DNA of 64,000 nucleotides from Leptotrichia sp. oral taxon 498 (GCF_002240055.1 NZ_CP016753.1:62001-126000); one strand, 5' to 3'. Numbered from the stretch's first letter, positions 17,289-27,920 are shown. Program-made: numbers and translations. The notes: generated by a model from the letters alone, not told the origin.

Positions 17289-18158
17289 ATGAATGAAAAA
17301 CCGACAGGTATTAGAATAATAGTAAAAGAACTTTTAAAGGATAAACTTGCGCTTGCATCATTAATTTTACTTGCAGTAATTTTTGGAATTATTTTTATCG
17401 GCTCGCTGTTTGCAAATCAAGATGAAATTATGAAAATAAGCCTTTTGGACAAATATGCCATTCCAATGAAAGAAGGATTTTGGCTGGGCTCAGATTCAGG
17501 TGGACGTTCAATTTTAGGACAGCTTATATTGGGAGCTAGAAACTCGATTATCATTGGCTTTACAATAACTATCTTGACAAGTTTTCTAGGAACTTTTTTT
17601 GGAATGATAAGCGGGTATTACGGCGGAATTATTGATAATATAATTATGAGAATAATTGATTTTATAACAATTATGCCGACACTTATGATAATTATTGTAT
17701 TTGTAACAATTGTGCCAAAATACACAGTTAGTTCGTTTATTTTCATAATGAGTGCATTTTACTGGGTTTCAACAGCACGGCTTATTAGGAGTAAAGCTCT
17801 TGCAGAAAGTAAAAAGGAATATGTTCTTGCTTCAAAGACAATGGGAACAAGCGATTTTAAAATAATTTTTAGAGAAATCTTGCCAAATTTAAGCTCTTTA
17901 ATAATTGTGGATTTGACACTTGCCTTTGCCGGAAATTTGGGAATTGAAACTGGACTTAGCTTTTTAGGATTTGGTTTGCCTCCTTCAACTCCAAGTCTTG
18001 GGACACTTGTTGGATATGCAGCCGATCCGGAAGTTTTATCTTCAAAACTTTGGATTTGGCTTCCAGCTTCGATTTTAATACTTGTTATGATGCTTTGTAT
18101 AAACTACATTGGACAGATGTTAAACAGAGCTGCTGATGCGAAAAAAAGACGAGCGTAA
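17289..18158 (+). CDS. ABC peptide transporter permease, OppC/DppC type
   Basis: Second permease, 289 residues, with an N-terminal cytoplasmic piece, one membrane segment, then the five-segment transport domain. LGSDSGGRSILGQLILGARNS and GISGYYGG-like text are typical, and the coupling loop is ESKKEYVLASKTMG. I start at ATG 17289, nine bases after AAAGGTGGTG; the longer frame from 17244 overlaps the previous gene and has no signal. It ends just before the binding-protein gene. Confidence 0.93.
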   Translation: MNEKPTGIRIIVKELLKDKLALASLILLAVIFGIIFIGSLFANQDEIMKISLLDKYAIPMKEGFWLGSDSGGRSILGQLILGARNSIIIGFTITILTSFLGTFFGMISGYYGGIIDNIIMRIIDFITIMPTLMIIIVFVTIVPKYTVSSFIFIMSAFYWVSTARLIRSKALAESKKEYVLASKTMGTSDFKIIFREILPNLSSLIIVDLTLAFAGNLGIETGLSFLGFGLPPSTPSLGTLVGYAADPEVLSSKLWIWLPASILILVMMLCINYIGQMLNRAADAKKRRA

Positions 18159-18178
18159 CTTTTTTGAGAGGAGAATTT

Positions 18179-19951
18179 ATGAAAAAAATATTGATTTTTT
18201 TAATTGGACTTATGCTAATTTCCTGTAATCCAGGTAAAAAGAGAAGTGAGATGCCGGGAGCTAAAATAAATTTGTCAATTTTTCCGATAAAAACTTCAAA
18301 TAATGAACCAGCTGTGGAAAATGCAACACTTCAAGTGGCTCTTGTCAAAGATGACCCGCTTGTTGGAGTTTTTAACGAGATTTTGTATCAGGACGGCTAC
18401 GATGGAGATATCCTTTCGATGTTTTTAAGCTCCAGCCTTTTTGAAGTGAATGACAATTTTGAAATAATTGACACGGGTGTTGCCACATTAAATGTCGATG
18501 CAAAAAACAAAAAAGCAACTATAAAAATTAAAGATGGTATAAAGTGGTCAGATGGCGTTCCACTTACCGCAGATGATATAATTTATGCTTACGAAGTTCT
18601 GGGAAGCAAGGATTACACAGGAATTCGTTATACTAAAGAATATCAAAAAGTCATTGGGATGAATGACTACCACAGTGGAAAATCTAAAACAATTTCCGGC
18701 GTGAAAAAAATTGATGATAAAACAGTGGAAATTTCATTTTCTGAGATGGGACAAAGTATTTTTAGCGGTGGAAACGGACTTATGGCAAACGCACTTCCAA
18801 AACACTATTTAAAAGATGTTCCAATAAAAAATTTAGTTTCATCTGACAAAATAAGAACAAAACCCGTCACATTGGGGCCTTATAACTTGGTAAAAATTTC
18901 TCGCGGAGAAAGCATGGAATTTGTGGCGAATCCTTATTATTACAAGGGAAAACCTAAAATAAAAAAGGCGATTTTGCAAGTGGTCAATCCACAGTCGATT
19001 GTTGCGGCTCTAAAAGCCGGAAAGTATGACTATGTTATGGAAATGCCAGACAGTTTATACAATAATTATAAAGATTTTAGAAATTTAGAAGTTTTGGGAC
19101 AACAAGATTTGTATTATTCATATGTTGGATTTAAATTGGGACATTTTGACAAAGCAAAAGGAGAAAATGTGAGTGATCCAAATGCTAAAATGGCAGATTT
19201 AAATTTAAGACAAGCGATGATTTATGCAATTGATGTCGATCAAATCACACAGGCCTTTTATTTTGGACTGCGTCAAAGAGCGACTTCCACAGTTCCTCCA
19301 GTCTTTAAAAAATATTTTCCAAAAGATTTGACAGGATTTCCGTATAACTTAGCCAAAGCAAAACAGCTTCTTGATGAAAGCGGATACAAAGATGTGAACA
19401 ATGATGGATTTCGTGAAGATAAAAATGGTAAGCCGCTTCAAATAAAAATGGCGTTTATGGCTGGTGGAGATGTGGCTGAGCCACTTGCTCAGTTTTATTT
19501 GCAAAGCTGGAAAAAAATCGGACTAAATGTGAGCTTGACTTCTGGAAGATTACTAGCTTTCCAGAACTTTTACGAGAAAGTACAAAGTGATAGCAAAGAT
19601 ATCGACGTATTTTTCGGTGCCTGGGGAGTCGGAACCGACTTAAATCCAACTTCTTCGGCTGGAAGAAGTTCTCAGTTAAATTACACAAGATTTGTATCCC
19701 CTGAAAATGACAAATTCATCGCCGAAATTTTGGGTGAAAAATCACTAACTATCCCAAATTACAAAGCCGAAATGTACAAAAAATGGCAAGAATACTACAT
19801 AAATCAAGCCGTTGAAGTGCCACTTATGTACAAATACAAATTAACTCCAGTAAATAAAAGATTAAAAAATGTCTACATTGGTTATGACAGCGCCTTAAAA
19901 AACGAAGGTATTCAAAAATGGGAATTAACGGCTATAAATCCAATGAGATAA
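18179..19951 (+). CDS. Peptide-binding lipoprotein of the ABC importer (OppA/DppA type)
   Basis: A 590-residue family 5 extracellular solute-binding protein. The start at 18179 follows GAGGAGAA and gives MKKILIFLIGLMLISC, a lipoprotein leader with Cys16 as the lipid anchor. Family landmarks include IKIKDGIKWSDGVPLTADDIIYAYE and the late FFGAWGVGTDLNP. A lipid anchor in a diderm implies an inner-membrane or periplasmic location. It is the last gene of the importer; the predicted speB promoter starts four bases after it. The cargo may be peptides, and the polyamine genes on both sides make arginine-rich peptides an untested guess. Confidence 0.92.
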   Translation: MKKILIFLIGLMLISCNPGKKRSEMPGAKINLSIFPIKTSNNEPAVENATLQVALVKDDPLVGVFNEILYQDGYDGDILSMFLSSSLFEVNDNFEIIDTGVATLNVDAKNKKATIKIKDGIKWSDGVPLTADDIIYAYEVLGSKDYTGIRYTKEYQKVIGMNDYHSGKSKTISGVKKIDDKTVEISFSEMGQSIFSGGNGLMANALPKHYLKDVPIKNLVSSDKIRTKPVTLGPYNLVKISRGESMEFVANPYYYKGKPKIKKAILQVVNPQSIVAALKAGKYDYVMEMPDSLYNNYKDFRNLEVLGQQDLYYSYVGFKLGHFDKAKGENVSDPNAKMADLNLRQAMIYAIDVDQITQAFYFGLRQRATSTVPPVFKKYFPKDLTGFPYNLAKAKQLLDESGYKDVNNDGFREDKNGKPLQIKMAFMAGGDVAEPLAQFYLQSWKKIGLNVSLTSGRLLAFQNFYEKVQSDSKDIDVFFGAWGVGTDLNPTSSAGRSSQLNYTRFVSPENDKFIAEILGEKSLTIPNYKAEMYKKWQEYYINQAVEVPLMYKYKLTPVNKRLKNVYIGYDSALKNEGIQKWELTAINPMR

Positions 19952-19954
19952 AAA

Positions 19955-19983
19955 TTGTAAATTTTTTTTAAATATGCTATAAT
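19955..19983 (+). promoter_or_regulatory. Predicted speB promoter
   Basis: TTGTAA (19955-19960), a 17-base spacer and TATAAT (19978-19983) preceded by TGC. It lies between the binding-protein stop and the agmatinase start, so speB can be expressed apart from the importer. It shares the TGCTATAAT core with the importer promoter at 14091-14118. Confidence 0.7.
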
Positions 19984-20027
19984 GACAAAAATTTTTTAAG
20001 TAAATAAAATTAAGAAAGGTAAAAACT

Positions 20028-20891
20028 ATGAGAAAACAAAATATACATACATTTATTGGCTGCGACAATGAATATGACGAAAGTAGTATTGTAATTTTCG
20101 GTGCTCCATTTGACAGCACTACTTCCTTTAGACCTGGGACACGATTTGCAAGTTCCGTTATGAGAAATGAGAGTTTTGGAATTGAAACTTACAGTCCTTA
20201 TCAAGACAAGGATTTGGAAGATTACAAAATTTTTGACGGTGGCGACTTGGAACTTTCTTTTGGAAATTCAAATTTGGCGCTTCAAGACATTCAAGATGAA
20301 ACCGAGAGTATTTTAAATGACGGAAAAATTCCATTTATGATAGGTGGAGAGCATTCTGTCACATTGGGAGCCGTAAAAGCGGTTTTTAAAAAATATCCAG
20401 ATTTACACATAATTCAGTTTGACGCTCACACAGATTTAAGGGATGAATATTTGGGTCAATATTTTTCACACGCTTCAGTAATTAGAAGATGCTGGGATAT
20501 GGTTGGCGACAATAAAATTTTTCAGTTTGGAATAAGAAGCGGAGAACGAGCTGAATGGGATTTTGCAAAAAAACATCTTCATACGACAAAATTTAACTTT
20601 GGAAAAAATTTTGACGAACTGGACAAAGTTATTGAAAAACTAAAAGGTAAACCTGTTTACTTCACATTGGATTTAGATGTGCTAGATCCGTCAGAATTTC
20701 CAGGAACGGGGACACCTGAAGCGGGAGGAGTTACTTTTACTGAGTTGCACAAATCAATAGAAAAAATCTCAGAATTAAATATTGTAGGACTTGATATGAA
20801 CGAATTATCGCCTATTTACGACCAATCGGGACAATCTACCGCTCTTGCATGTAAGCTTCTAAGAGAAATTTTGCTATTTATTTCAAAATAA
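20028..20891 (+). CDS. speB: Agmatinase SpeB
   Basis: Hydrolyses agmatine to putrescine and urea. The 287-residue ureohydrolase has the manganese ligands in GGEHSVTLG, QFDAHTDLRDEY and FTLDLDVLDPSEFPGTGTPE. AAGAAAGG precedes the ATG. With SpeA it forms the arginine-to-putrescine route; SpeD and SpeE then make spermidine. It lies on the other strand from these genes and has its own promoter and terminator. An arginase cannot be fully excluded, but the sequence and context favour agmatinase. Confidence 0.92.
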   Translation: MRKQNIHTFIGCDNEYDESSIVIFGAPFDSTTSFRPGTRFASSVMRNESFGIETYSPYQDKDLEDYKIFDGGDLELSFGNSNLALQDIQDETESILNDGKIPFMIGGEHSVTLGAVKAVFKKYPDLHIIQFDAHTDLRDEYLGQYFSHASVIRRCWDMVGDNKIFQFGIRSGERAEWDFAKKHLHTTKFNFGKNFDELDKVIEKLKGKPVYFTLDLDVLDPSEFPGTGTPEAGGVTFTELHKSIEKISELNIVGLDMNELSPIYDQSGQSTALACKLLREILLFISK

Positions 20892-20970
20892 TCAACAAAT
20901 CATTTAAACAAAGTGAATTGCTCAAATTTACAAAAGTAAGATTTCTTTTGTTAATATGATTTAAAATTAA

Positions 20971-21008
20971 AAATGAGAGTGCAAAAATTTTAACACTCTC
21001 ATTTTTTT
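20971..21008. terminator. Bidirectional terminator between speB and the large autotransporter gene
   Basis: AAATGAGAGTG pairs with CACTCTCATTT around a 13-base loop; T-runs flank both sides. It lies between two convergent genes and can serve both. Confidence 0.9.
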
Positions 21009-21047
21009 ATAAAATTTTCCTTTTGAAAATTTGTAAATTTATCAAAA

Positions 21048-24000
21048 TTAGTAAATCAATCTAAATCCTAGTCCACCTCTTACGTTTTCTCCCTTAGTGT
21101 CATACCCAGCATTTACTGTCACTCCAAATCTTGTGTTGTCAATTCCTAAGTTCAAGTCAAATTTACCATTCCCGTGTCTGTCTTCCTTGTCATTTCTCAA
21201 GTTGTACCAGTCTGCCGTCGTATAACGTACTCTCGCCTGATTAAGTCTATTCAGTTTCTCAATCTCATTTTCATATGCCGCCGAAAGTCCAATCGATAAC
21301 TGCGTTCTTACAGCTAATGGTTGAATATACTTGAATTCCGCTCCAACTTCAGGCTTAACTGAGAAATAGTCGTTTCCTTTAACTTCCAGGTTCATCTGTC
21401 CCCTGTCCTCATTTATATCCGTAAATCTTCCATATTCCATTTTTAACGCTCCGTAAGGTCTCAAATGCGTTCTTTCAGATAATCTTATGTCATAACCTAA
21501 ATCAGTTTTTAACGCCGCTCCATAGGTATAATAGTCAGCCTTTGAGTAGAACGTGTCGTCAACTACCCAGAATTTTCGGTGCATATTGTTTACACCTCCA
21601 AACACATCTCCTGCAATCGTCCATCTTAAGTTTCCGTTATGGTCCTTAACTGGCGACACTGTCTTAAATACTCCTGCTCTAATCATTGACTGCTGTTCAG
21701 TCGATTTTCCTAAATCCTTGAACTTGAATCTGTTTGAAACTGCTCCAGCATACCATCCAGCTGAGTTTCCAAGCGTAATTGCCTCGTCTTCATGCACATA
21801 GGCAACTCCGTAAGCGTTGCTGTCGTAGTCAATTACTCCTGCCGTATCAGTTCTGTATTCATCTTTCTGTCCAAACACTTTTATCTTGTTGCTCTGCTTA
21901 GATGGATTTCTCCATTCGTCGTGCAAATATTTGAACTCCTTGTCCAAAGTATTTCCTGTTGCATTTATCCTTTGCTGCGTATTTGAATATTCATAACCCT
22001 TCATCTCATTTACAGCCTGCGCAAATATATGATTTTCACCTTTTCCTAAGTCATTCAGCTTATTAAATATCTGTTTTTCCCTCGAATGTATGCCTTCGAC
22101 TCCGTATCTCTGTTCAAGTCCGTCCAAAAAATGTTCCGTGTCAACGTCGTTTTTGCTTGCAAAGTCTGTATAAGGTATTTTTACCATGTATACTGTCTTT
22201 ATCGGTGCCGCTATGTTTCCTGATTCCACCGGCTGCGCTATCCAGGTCAGGCTCGAAGAGTTCACATTTAATGTCACCCCTGTCGATACAACACTTGCCA
22301 AGGCATCATTATACGGCTTTAAGATGTTATCACCTATTTGAATCGCTTTCGCATTCAGATATTTTGTAACTTCCGTTCCCATTATCAGGTCTATATCTGT
22401 AAGTCCATATAGGTTGCTTAATCCTTGAATCGGATTTGTGTAGTTTATACCTGATGTGTCAACATACATTCCTATGCTTGATATTTCTCCATTCGAGTGG
22501 GTATGGTTGTGGTCCATCTGCTCAGTCGCCAAGTTTAATGTCGTAACTCCTGTTAAATCTGTTATGTTCACTTCTGGAGCTTGAGGAGACGCTACGTTCG
22601 TATCAACTTTTACTGGCTCAACCTGTACTCCATCTATTGATATTGACACTGCGCTCGGTAATGATGCTGGCGGAACTTTTACTATCGCCTTTCCTGTTAT
22701 TTTCTTGTCTGTCGCTGTCCCTTCCAGATATGGTCTTGTCGAAGTGTTTCCTGTCCCGTGTTCTTCATACGGTTTATACGTCGAGCTTGTTTCATCGCCT
22801 CTGAATACATACACTCCTATATTTTTACTTCCCATAATTTTTATTGTCCCGTAGTTCTTAATGACTCCGCCGTTTGTCACTACCACACCTTTTATTCCTG
22901 TTCCATTCGCTGTTGGTGTCGTCTGGATCACTCCGTAGTTTTCTCCTTCCGCATATCTGTCAATATACATTCCTGTCGTGTTCTTGCCGTCCAGGTTTAT
23001 AGTTCCTCTATTTACTGCCTTCGCACCTCTTCCAACTGCATACATTCCTACACTGTTTTCCTTTGTGACATTTATTGTTCCATAGTTTTCAACTGTCCCT
23101 ACATTTGATGCAGCTTTTGTATTTTCATCGTAATATCCCGTCGCCATTCCAATTCCATACTGCTTGGTTGTCACATCACTCATTCCAACTTCAATTGTTC
23201 CATAGTTTTTTCCAGTTCCCTGCGTTGAGTAGATTCCAATATTTCCATTTCCCGACATCAGATTAATGTTTCCGTGATTTATTGAATCCTGCGATGAATA
23301 GATTCCATATCCATTGTTCTTATCAGTCACAATATTAGAATAGTTTTCAATCTTTCCACCAAGAGCTTTTGGCGCACCTGAATAGATATATACAGATTTT
23401 TCTCCAATATGAACGTCATTTGGCGCATGAGTTGTCAAGTCTGTCTTAGCATTTGAGGCTGTTATTAAATATCCAAATGAATCTGTATCTCCTACTTTCA
23501 TATCCACATTTGAATTTACCGTTGTCGCTACCGGCGCTTTATTGTCATCTGCGATGTAAACTCCGACAGCGTTGTTGTTTGCAATATTTATTTTTCCACC
23601 AGTAAGGTTTACAGTAGGTCCAGTTGAATAAATACCTATGGCATCGTCAGATACATCAATTTTTCCACCAGTCATATCTACATTTTTACCATAAACACCA
23701 TATGAAGATTGTCCTACATTGATAGTTCCTGCTGTGCTTAATTTTGTATTAACATCATCTGTAAACATACCAATTGATTCATTTCCACTTGAAGTTGCCA
23801 CAACATTAATTGTCCCAGTATTTGCATTTGTTACAACTGACGAATTGTTTGCATACATTCCAGCTGATTTAGTTCCATTTACATTGATTACACCTGCATT
23901 TGTTAATGTTGCCTTGCTTCCAGCCATTCCAATTGCATTATTGCTTCCATTCATTGTTATTGTACCAGTTGCAGTATTTGTTGCCCAAGTTTCATTATTC

Positions 24001-27000
24001 CCTCTTACAGTACTCGCTTTACCGCTATTGTTAAGTACATATATTCCAATTGCAGAATCATCGTTCATAGTGACTATTTTATTATTTGTAATCTCAATTT
24101 TTCCAAAATCGCCAGCACTTGTAGCAAAAGGCTCAGATACATGGTCAACTAAATTTCCTTTTGAATCAAGTCTATAAGAAAGCCCTAAAATACCAAATGA
24201 TTTTTTACCTCCAACAGTTACTGCACCATCGTTTGTAATTGGAGTGCTGTTTGTACCGAAAATACCAACCGCATTGTCATTTTTGTTAGTAGCTTCTACA
24301 GCAACAGTTCCATTTGACTTATTATGTATTTTACCATAATTTACATAAAGTCCAACCCCACCAGCACCTGTATCAGTTCTGTTCACTTCGATTTTACCAT
24401 CGTTATTAATTTGTGTAGTATTGTTACTTGTGCTTTTACTGCTTGCACTTAATGCAATTCCAATTGGAGAGTTCCAGCTAGAATCAATATCATGAACTTG
24501 CGCTGTATTTAAGTTAGCTTTAACTCCACCAGTTGACGCTACATTGACAATTGAGTTTTGATAAAGCAATCTTTTACTAAATACTTCACTGTCACTATTT
24601 TCAGCTGGTGTTGTTAATCCTCTGTCTAATGAAGCATTAACATTTAAAATTCCATTGTCAACTGAAGCATATTTATATTGTGTTGCTGATGGATCGTTAG
24701 TTACAGTTATTCCAGTACCTAATGTCTGATCCTGTAATGAACCTGAACCTAATGGAGAGTTGTTAATATTTAATGTGACAACCCCTCCTGCGGCTGGATC
24801 ACTATTTCGTAAATCAGCTATTATTACATCATTTGAAGAAACATGAATAGTGGCATCTGTTAAGTTTACAGGACTATTAGGCATATGTGTATCATTAATA
24901 TAACCTACTGCTTTTCCTCCTAATTCAAGTCTTGAAGCTTGTGTTCCATTTTTACTCATATCAATTGTACCGCCATTATCCGTATAAAGCGCATATCCCG
25001 CACCTTCATAATGTACTGTACTTCCTTTTAACGAAACATTTGCCCCGTTAGTAGAAGCCACCGCTGTCGAACCAGCTATAACTTTAATTTTATTGTTATC
25101 CGCTATTATTTTAGTTGGATTACCCGAAACATTACCATCAGCATATAATCCAAACCCCGTGTATTCATCAATAGGCTGCCATGTTCCAGATACAATTTTA
25201 CCTACTTGTTTACCAGCAACATCAACATTCCAATCTGTTGAAGATGTAAATGAATTTGTTGTACCTCTTGAAATATCTACTTTTGCACCGCCTTTGGCGT
25301 AAACTGCTCCTGTTGTAGGTGTAGAACCGCCGCTTAATGGATTATTTGAAATAGTGCTTTGAATTTTTAATCCACCCAAGTTTTCATGAGTTTTAACTCT
25401 TGCTCCCCCATCTGCAAAAATAAATATATTATCCGTTGTCACATTACTTGTTGAAATACTTCTTGCTGTTGCTTCCCAATTATTTACAGCATTTGTGTTA
25501 GTTGTATTTTTACCACTGGCAAAAATAGCTGTATTATTAGTACCACCATCAAGCACCATATCACTTTCTGAATGTACAGAACCACCATTTTCAACTGCTA
25601 TTCCTGTATTATTTGAACCACCAGTCATCTTAATTCTACCAATTCCCAAATTTACCATTACACCATTTGCAGTTCCAGTTCCTGGCGTATAAACTCCCAC
25701 ATTATTTTGACCATTACCATTACTTGCAGCACTTCCATTTAGATGAATATAATGAGCTTGTAAGTCAATTGCTGATTTCGAATAAATCCCTGCTGAACCT
25801 AATGAGTTTCCACCACCATCTTTTCCACCATTATTTTGTAATTCAACTCCAAATGCCCCATTTATCCAGTTATGTGTTCCAGGAACATAGATACCAGCAC
25901 TATTATTACCTTTCATTATAATTGCTTCATCTGTCATATTCGTATCTGCCCATTTTCCACCATCACCTGCATTTGTTCCAACATTTATATCAAGTTTATT
26001 AATCTTATCTCTACTACTGCCATTCCAAAAAGCATCACCTACATATGTTACAGTTATGTTAGTACCAGCTAAACTAGTAGCTGTACCTTGTACTGGAGTT
26101 CCAGATGCTTTTCCTGCCGACAAAGCTTTAGAAAAATTAGTAAAAACTAATGAGTGAGAAAATTGAGTTGGAGCGTTATCAGGATCAGTAACCTCTCTTG
26201 GATTAAAATAAATACCTACACTTTGATCTCCTTCCATAGTCATTTTACCTTTATTTATTACTGCTATCCGTCTATCAGAAATCCTTGGAAAAGGTGGATG
26301 AGGAGGAGCAGGAGTAGGAATAGGATCAGGAAATTTACCATTACTACCACGATAAACATCATTCGCAAAATAAAACATCGCTGTTTTGTTTGCTTTTGTA
26401 GTTATATCACCTATTCTAGCACCAGTCCCAGATAATTTACCTTCATTATAAAAGAATTGCTGTGTATAATTATGAGTAGTGTCAGGCGAAACAATAAATA
26501 CAGCACTTTCTGTGGAATCATGAATTATTTTTCCTTGATTTAAAATTATCCCATTTGCTCTTCCATAATCATCATGCGAATAACTATTTGAAAAAGTAGC
26601 ATATTTACCACTTATATCAATATTTCCTGTATTCGTAAAAATATTATATCCTCCATGCGAAGCCGTTCCATCTTCTATTATTTTCATACCTAGAATATCT
26701 TTAAAACTTTCACTCAAATCAAGTCCTGAAGAAGCTAAATCACTAAACTCAGTAATCACTTTACTAAATTGTAGTCCATTATGTATGTCTTGATGCACAA
26801 GTTCCTCGGTATGTGCAGCATCATTACTACTAACATATGTTACATTCGCATTATTTAAAAAGAATGCAGCGCTAGGTACACCGGCATTACCAGAAATTTG
26901 AAACAAACCATTCACATTATCTTCAGTTGTTGAAGTAATTCCAGAAACTGATTTGTCACCTCCACCATATGCTAATGTATTTAATGAAGTGTATGAATGC

Positions 27001-27920
27001 ACATTAAAACCTGGAGAAGTATTTTTTATAGTTATATCAGGTACATTATAGGTTAATTTTTGATAATTTGTATTTGTTCCTAGATTCCTAGTAACATTGA
27101 TTGTTCCACTTTTAATAGTAACTCCTTCAAATACCCCATTATAATTATTATCATATTTAGTTTTTCCTAATGCTCCTATATTATTATTACCATTCATTGC
27201 AGAAACTCGCTGCCAGCTTCCTCTTGATCTAGCAGTTAATGTTAAATCAACATTCAAATTAACAGATGGAGCACTGACATTAGGTGCTTTTGGTGCATTG
27301 ACTGTTCTAGGAATAAAATTAGGCAGATTGCTTACATCAATATCCATCGATAAATTTGCATTTTTAACCTTAGGAACTAATGGTGTAAGTGAAGCAGATA
27401 CTGGTATTATCGCAACGGGTTCCTGTTTTAATCCAAGATCTGTTGTATTTCCATAAAGAGAGTGTGCATCTGGAGTTGTGTTGTATTTATACTTCCCCAT
27501 CGTTTTATCTCTTTCATACTTCACATCGGCAACTTTGTCCCCACGTCCTTTGTAGTGCCCTTGCCAATTGTTATAAAATCCATTTATTCCATATTGCCAG
27601 CTGCTCCAAGGTGACTTAACCACGTGATCCCCTTGCTCCATCAACTGAATCAGCTCTAAATTTGTGTTACGGAGAAGCTTGTTATTTTCTGCTCTCGCTT
27701 TTCTAAAGTCCTGCTTTAGCTGAACAATTGATGTATTTATTGCTTTTGTCTGTACTTTAATCTCATCTTCAGCCGAAAAAAGATTGATTGAAATTCCTCC
27801 TATCCCTATCGCTCCCGTCAATAAAAACGAAATAAGCGCCGCATCTGTGTACTTAAAGTCTTTTACTCTTTTGGCAAAAGATTTTAATTCTTGTTTTAAT
27901 TTTTTTAAATTGTTCGTCAT
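21048..27920 (-). CDS. Giant fusobacterial-type autotransporter adhesin, 2290 aa
   Basis: A type V secreted surface protein. Residues 1-150 form an N-terminal region shared with the paralogue at 28211: a charged KLKQELKSFAKRVKDF stretch, one hydrophobic export segment (about 27-50), a coiled region, and a WQYGINGFYNNWQGHYKGRGDK motif. The passenger (about 150-2000) is a beta-helix type array of N-x-G-x-I-x-V and G-M-Y units, rich in Asn, Gly, Thr and Ser, with a proline-rich patch near 545 (DPIPTPAPPHPPFPR). From about 2010 a 280-residue barrel starts at NKIKVFGQKDEY and ends in the aromatic Tyr of FRLIY. GGGAAGGAA precedes the ATG. A role in adhesion is inferred from the family. Confidence 0.9.
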   Translation of the reverse strand: MTNNLKKLKQELKSFAKRVKDFKYTDAALISFLLTGAIGIGGISINLFSAEDEIKVQTKAINTSIVQLKQDFRKARAENNKLLRNTNLELIQLMEQGDHVVKSPWSSWQYGINGFYNNWQGHYKGRGDKVADVKYERDKTMGKYKYNTTPDAHSLYGNTTDLGLKQEPVAIIPVSASLTPLVPKVKNANLSMDIDVSNLPNFIPRTVNAPKAPNVSAPSVNLNVDLTLTARSRGSWQRVSAMNGNNNIGALGKTKYDNNYNGVFEGVTIKSGTINVTRNLGTNTNYQKLTYNVPDITIKNTSPGFNVHSYTSLNTLAYGGGDKSVSGITSTTEDNVNGLFQISGNAGVPSAAFFLNNANVTYVSSNDAAHTEELVHQDIHNGLQFSKVITEFSDLASSGLDLSESFKDILGMKIIEDGTASHGGYNIFTNTGNIDISGKYATFSNSYSHDDYGRANGIILNQGKIIHDSTESAVFIVSPDTTHNYTQQFFYNEGKLSGTGARIGDITTKANKTAMFYFANDVYRGSNGKFPDPIPTPAPPHPPFPRISDRRIAVINKGKMTMEGDQSVGIYFNPREVTDPDNAPTQFSHSLVFTNFSKALSAGKASGTPVQGTATSLAGTNITVTYVGDAFWNGSSRDKINKLDINVGTNAGDGGKWADTNMTDEAIIMKGNNSAGIYVPGTHNWINGAFGVELQNNGGKDGGGNSLGSAGIYSKSAIDLQAHYIHLNGSAASNGNGQNNVGVYTPGTGTANGVMVNLGIGRIKMTGGSNNTGIAVENGGSVHSESDMVLDGGTNNTAIFASGKNTTNTNAVNNWEATARSISTSNVTTDNIFIFADGGARVKTHENLGGLKIQSTISNNPLSGGSTPTTGAVYAKGGAKVDISRGTTNSFTSSTDWNVDVAGKQVGKIVSGTWQPIDEYTGFGLYADGNVSGNPTKIIADNNKIKVIAGSTAVASTNGANVSLKGSTVHYEGAGYALYTDNGGTIDMSKNGTQASRLELGGKAVGYINDTHMPNSPVNLTDATIHVSSNDVIIADLRNSDPAAGGVVTLNINNSPLGSGSLQDQTLGTGITVTNDPSATQYKYASVDNGILNVNASLDRGLTTPAENSDSEVFSKRLLYQNSIVNVASTGGVKANLNTAQVHDIDSSWNSPIGIALSASSKSTSNNTTQINNDGKIEVNRTDTGAGGVGLYVNYGKIHNKSNGTVAVEATNKNDNAVGIFGTNSTPITNDGAVTVGGKKSFGILGLSYRLDSKGNLVDHVSEPFATSAGDFGKIEITNNKIVTMNDDSAIGIYVLNNSGKASTVRGNNETWATNTATGTITMNGSNNAIGMAGSKATLTNAGVINVNGTKSAGMYANNSSVVTNANTGTINVVATSSGNESIGMFTDDVNTKLSTAGTINVGQSSYGVYGKNVDMTGGKIDVSDDAIGIYSTGPTVNLTGGKINIANNNAVGVYIADDNKAPVATTVNSNVDMKVGDTDSFGYLITASNAKTDLTTHAPNDVHIGEKSVYIYSGAPKALGGKIENYSNIVTDKNNGYGIYSSQDSINHGNINLMSGNGNIGIYSTQGTGKNYGTIEVGMSDVTTKQYGIGMATGYYDENTKAASNVGTVENYGTINVTKENSVGMYAVGRGAKAVNRGTINLDGKNTTGMYIDRYAEGENYGVIQTTPTANGTGIKGVVVTNGGVIKNYGTIKIMGSKNIGVYVFRGDETSSTYKPYEEHGTGNTSTRPYLEGTATDKKITGKAIVKVPPASLPSAVSISIDGVQVEPVKVDTNVASPQAPEVNITDLTGVTTLNLATEQMDHNHTHSNGEISSIGMYVDTSGINYTNPIQGLSNLYGLTDIDLIMGTEVTKYLNAKAIQIGDNILKPYNDALASVVSTGVTLNVNSSSLTWIAQPVESGNIAAPIKTVYMVKIPYTDFASKNDVDTEHFLDGLEQRYGVEGIHSREKQIFNKLNDLGKGENHIFAQAVNEMKGYEYSNTQQRINATGNTLDKEFKYLHDEWRNPSKQSNKIKVFGQKDEYRTDTAGVIDYDSNAYGVAYVHEDEAITLGNSAGWYAGAVSNRFKFKDLGKSTEQQSMIRAGVFKTVSPVKDHNGNLRWTIAGDVFGGVNNMHRKFWVVDDTFYSKADYYTYGAALKTDLGYDIRLSERTHLRPYGALKMEYGRFTDINEDRGQMNLEVKGNDYFSVKPEVGAEFKYIQPLAVRTQLSIGLSAAYENEIEKLNRLNQARVRYTTADWYNLRNDKEDRHGNGKFDLNLGIDNTRFGVTVNAGYDTKGENVRGGLGFRLIY

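Noticed and set aside
23719-24177. 152-residue plus-strand frame inside the large autotransporter
   Set aside because: It is the antisense shadow of the repetitive passenger, is hydrophobic because Asn/Thr codons reverse to Val/Ile/Leu, and has no start signal.
22500-27000. Repeats that might suggest a CRISPR or satellite array
   Set aside because: The repeats are degenerate protein-level N-x-G-x-I units with uneven spacing, explained by the beta-helix passenger.
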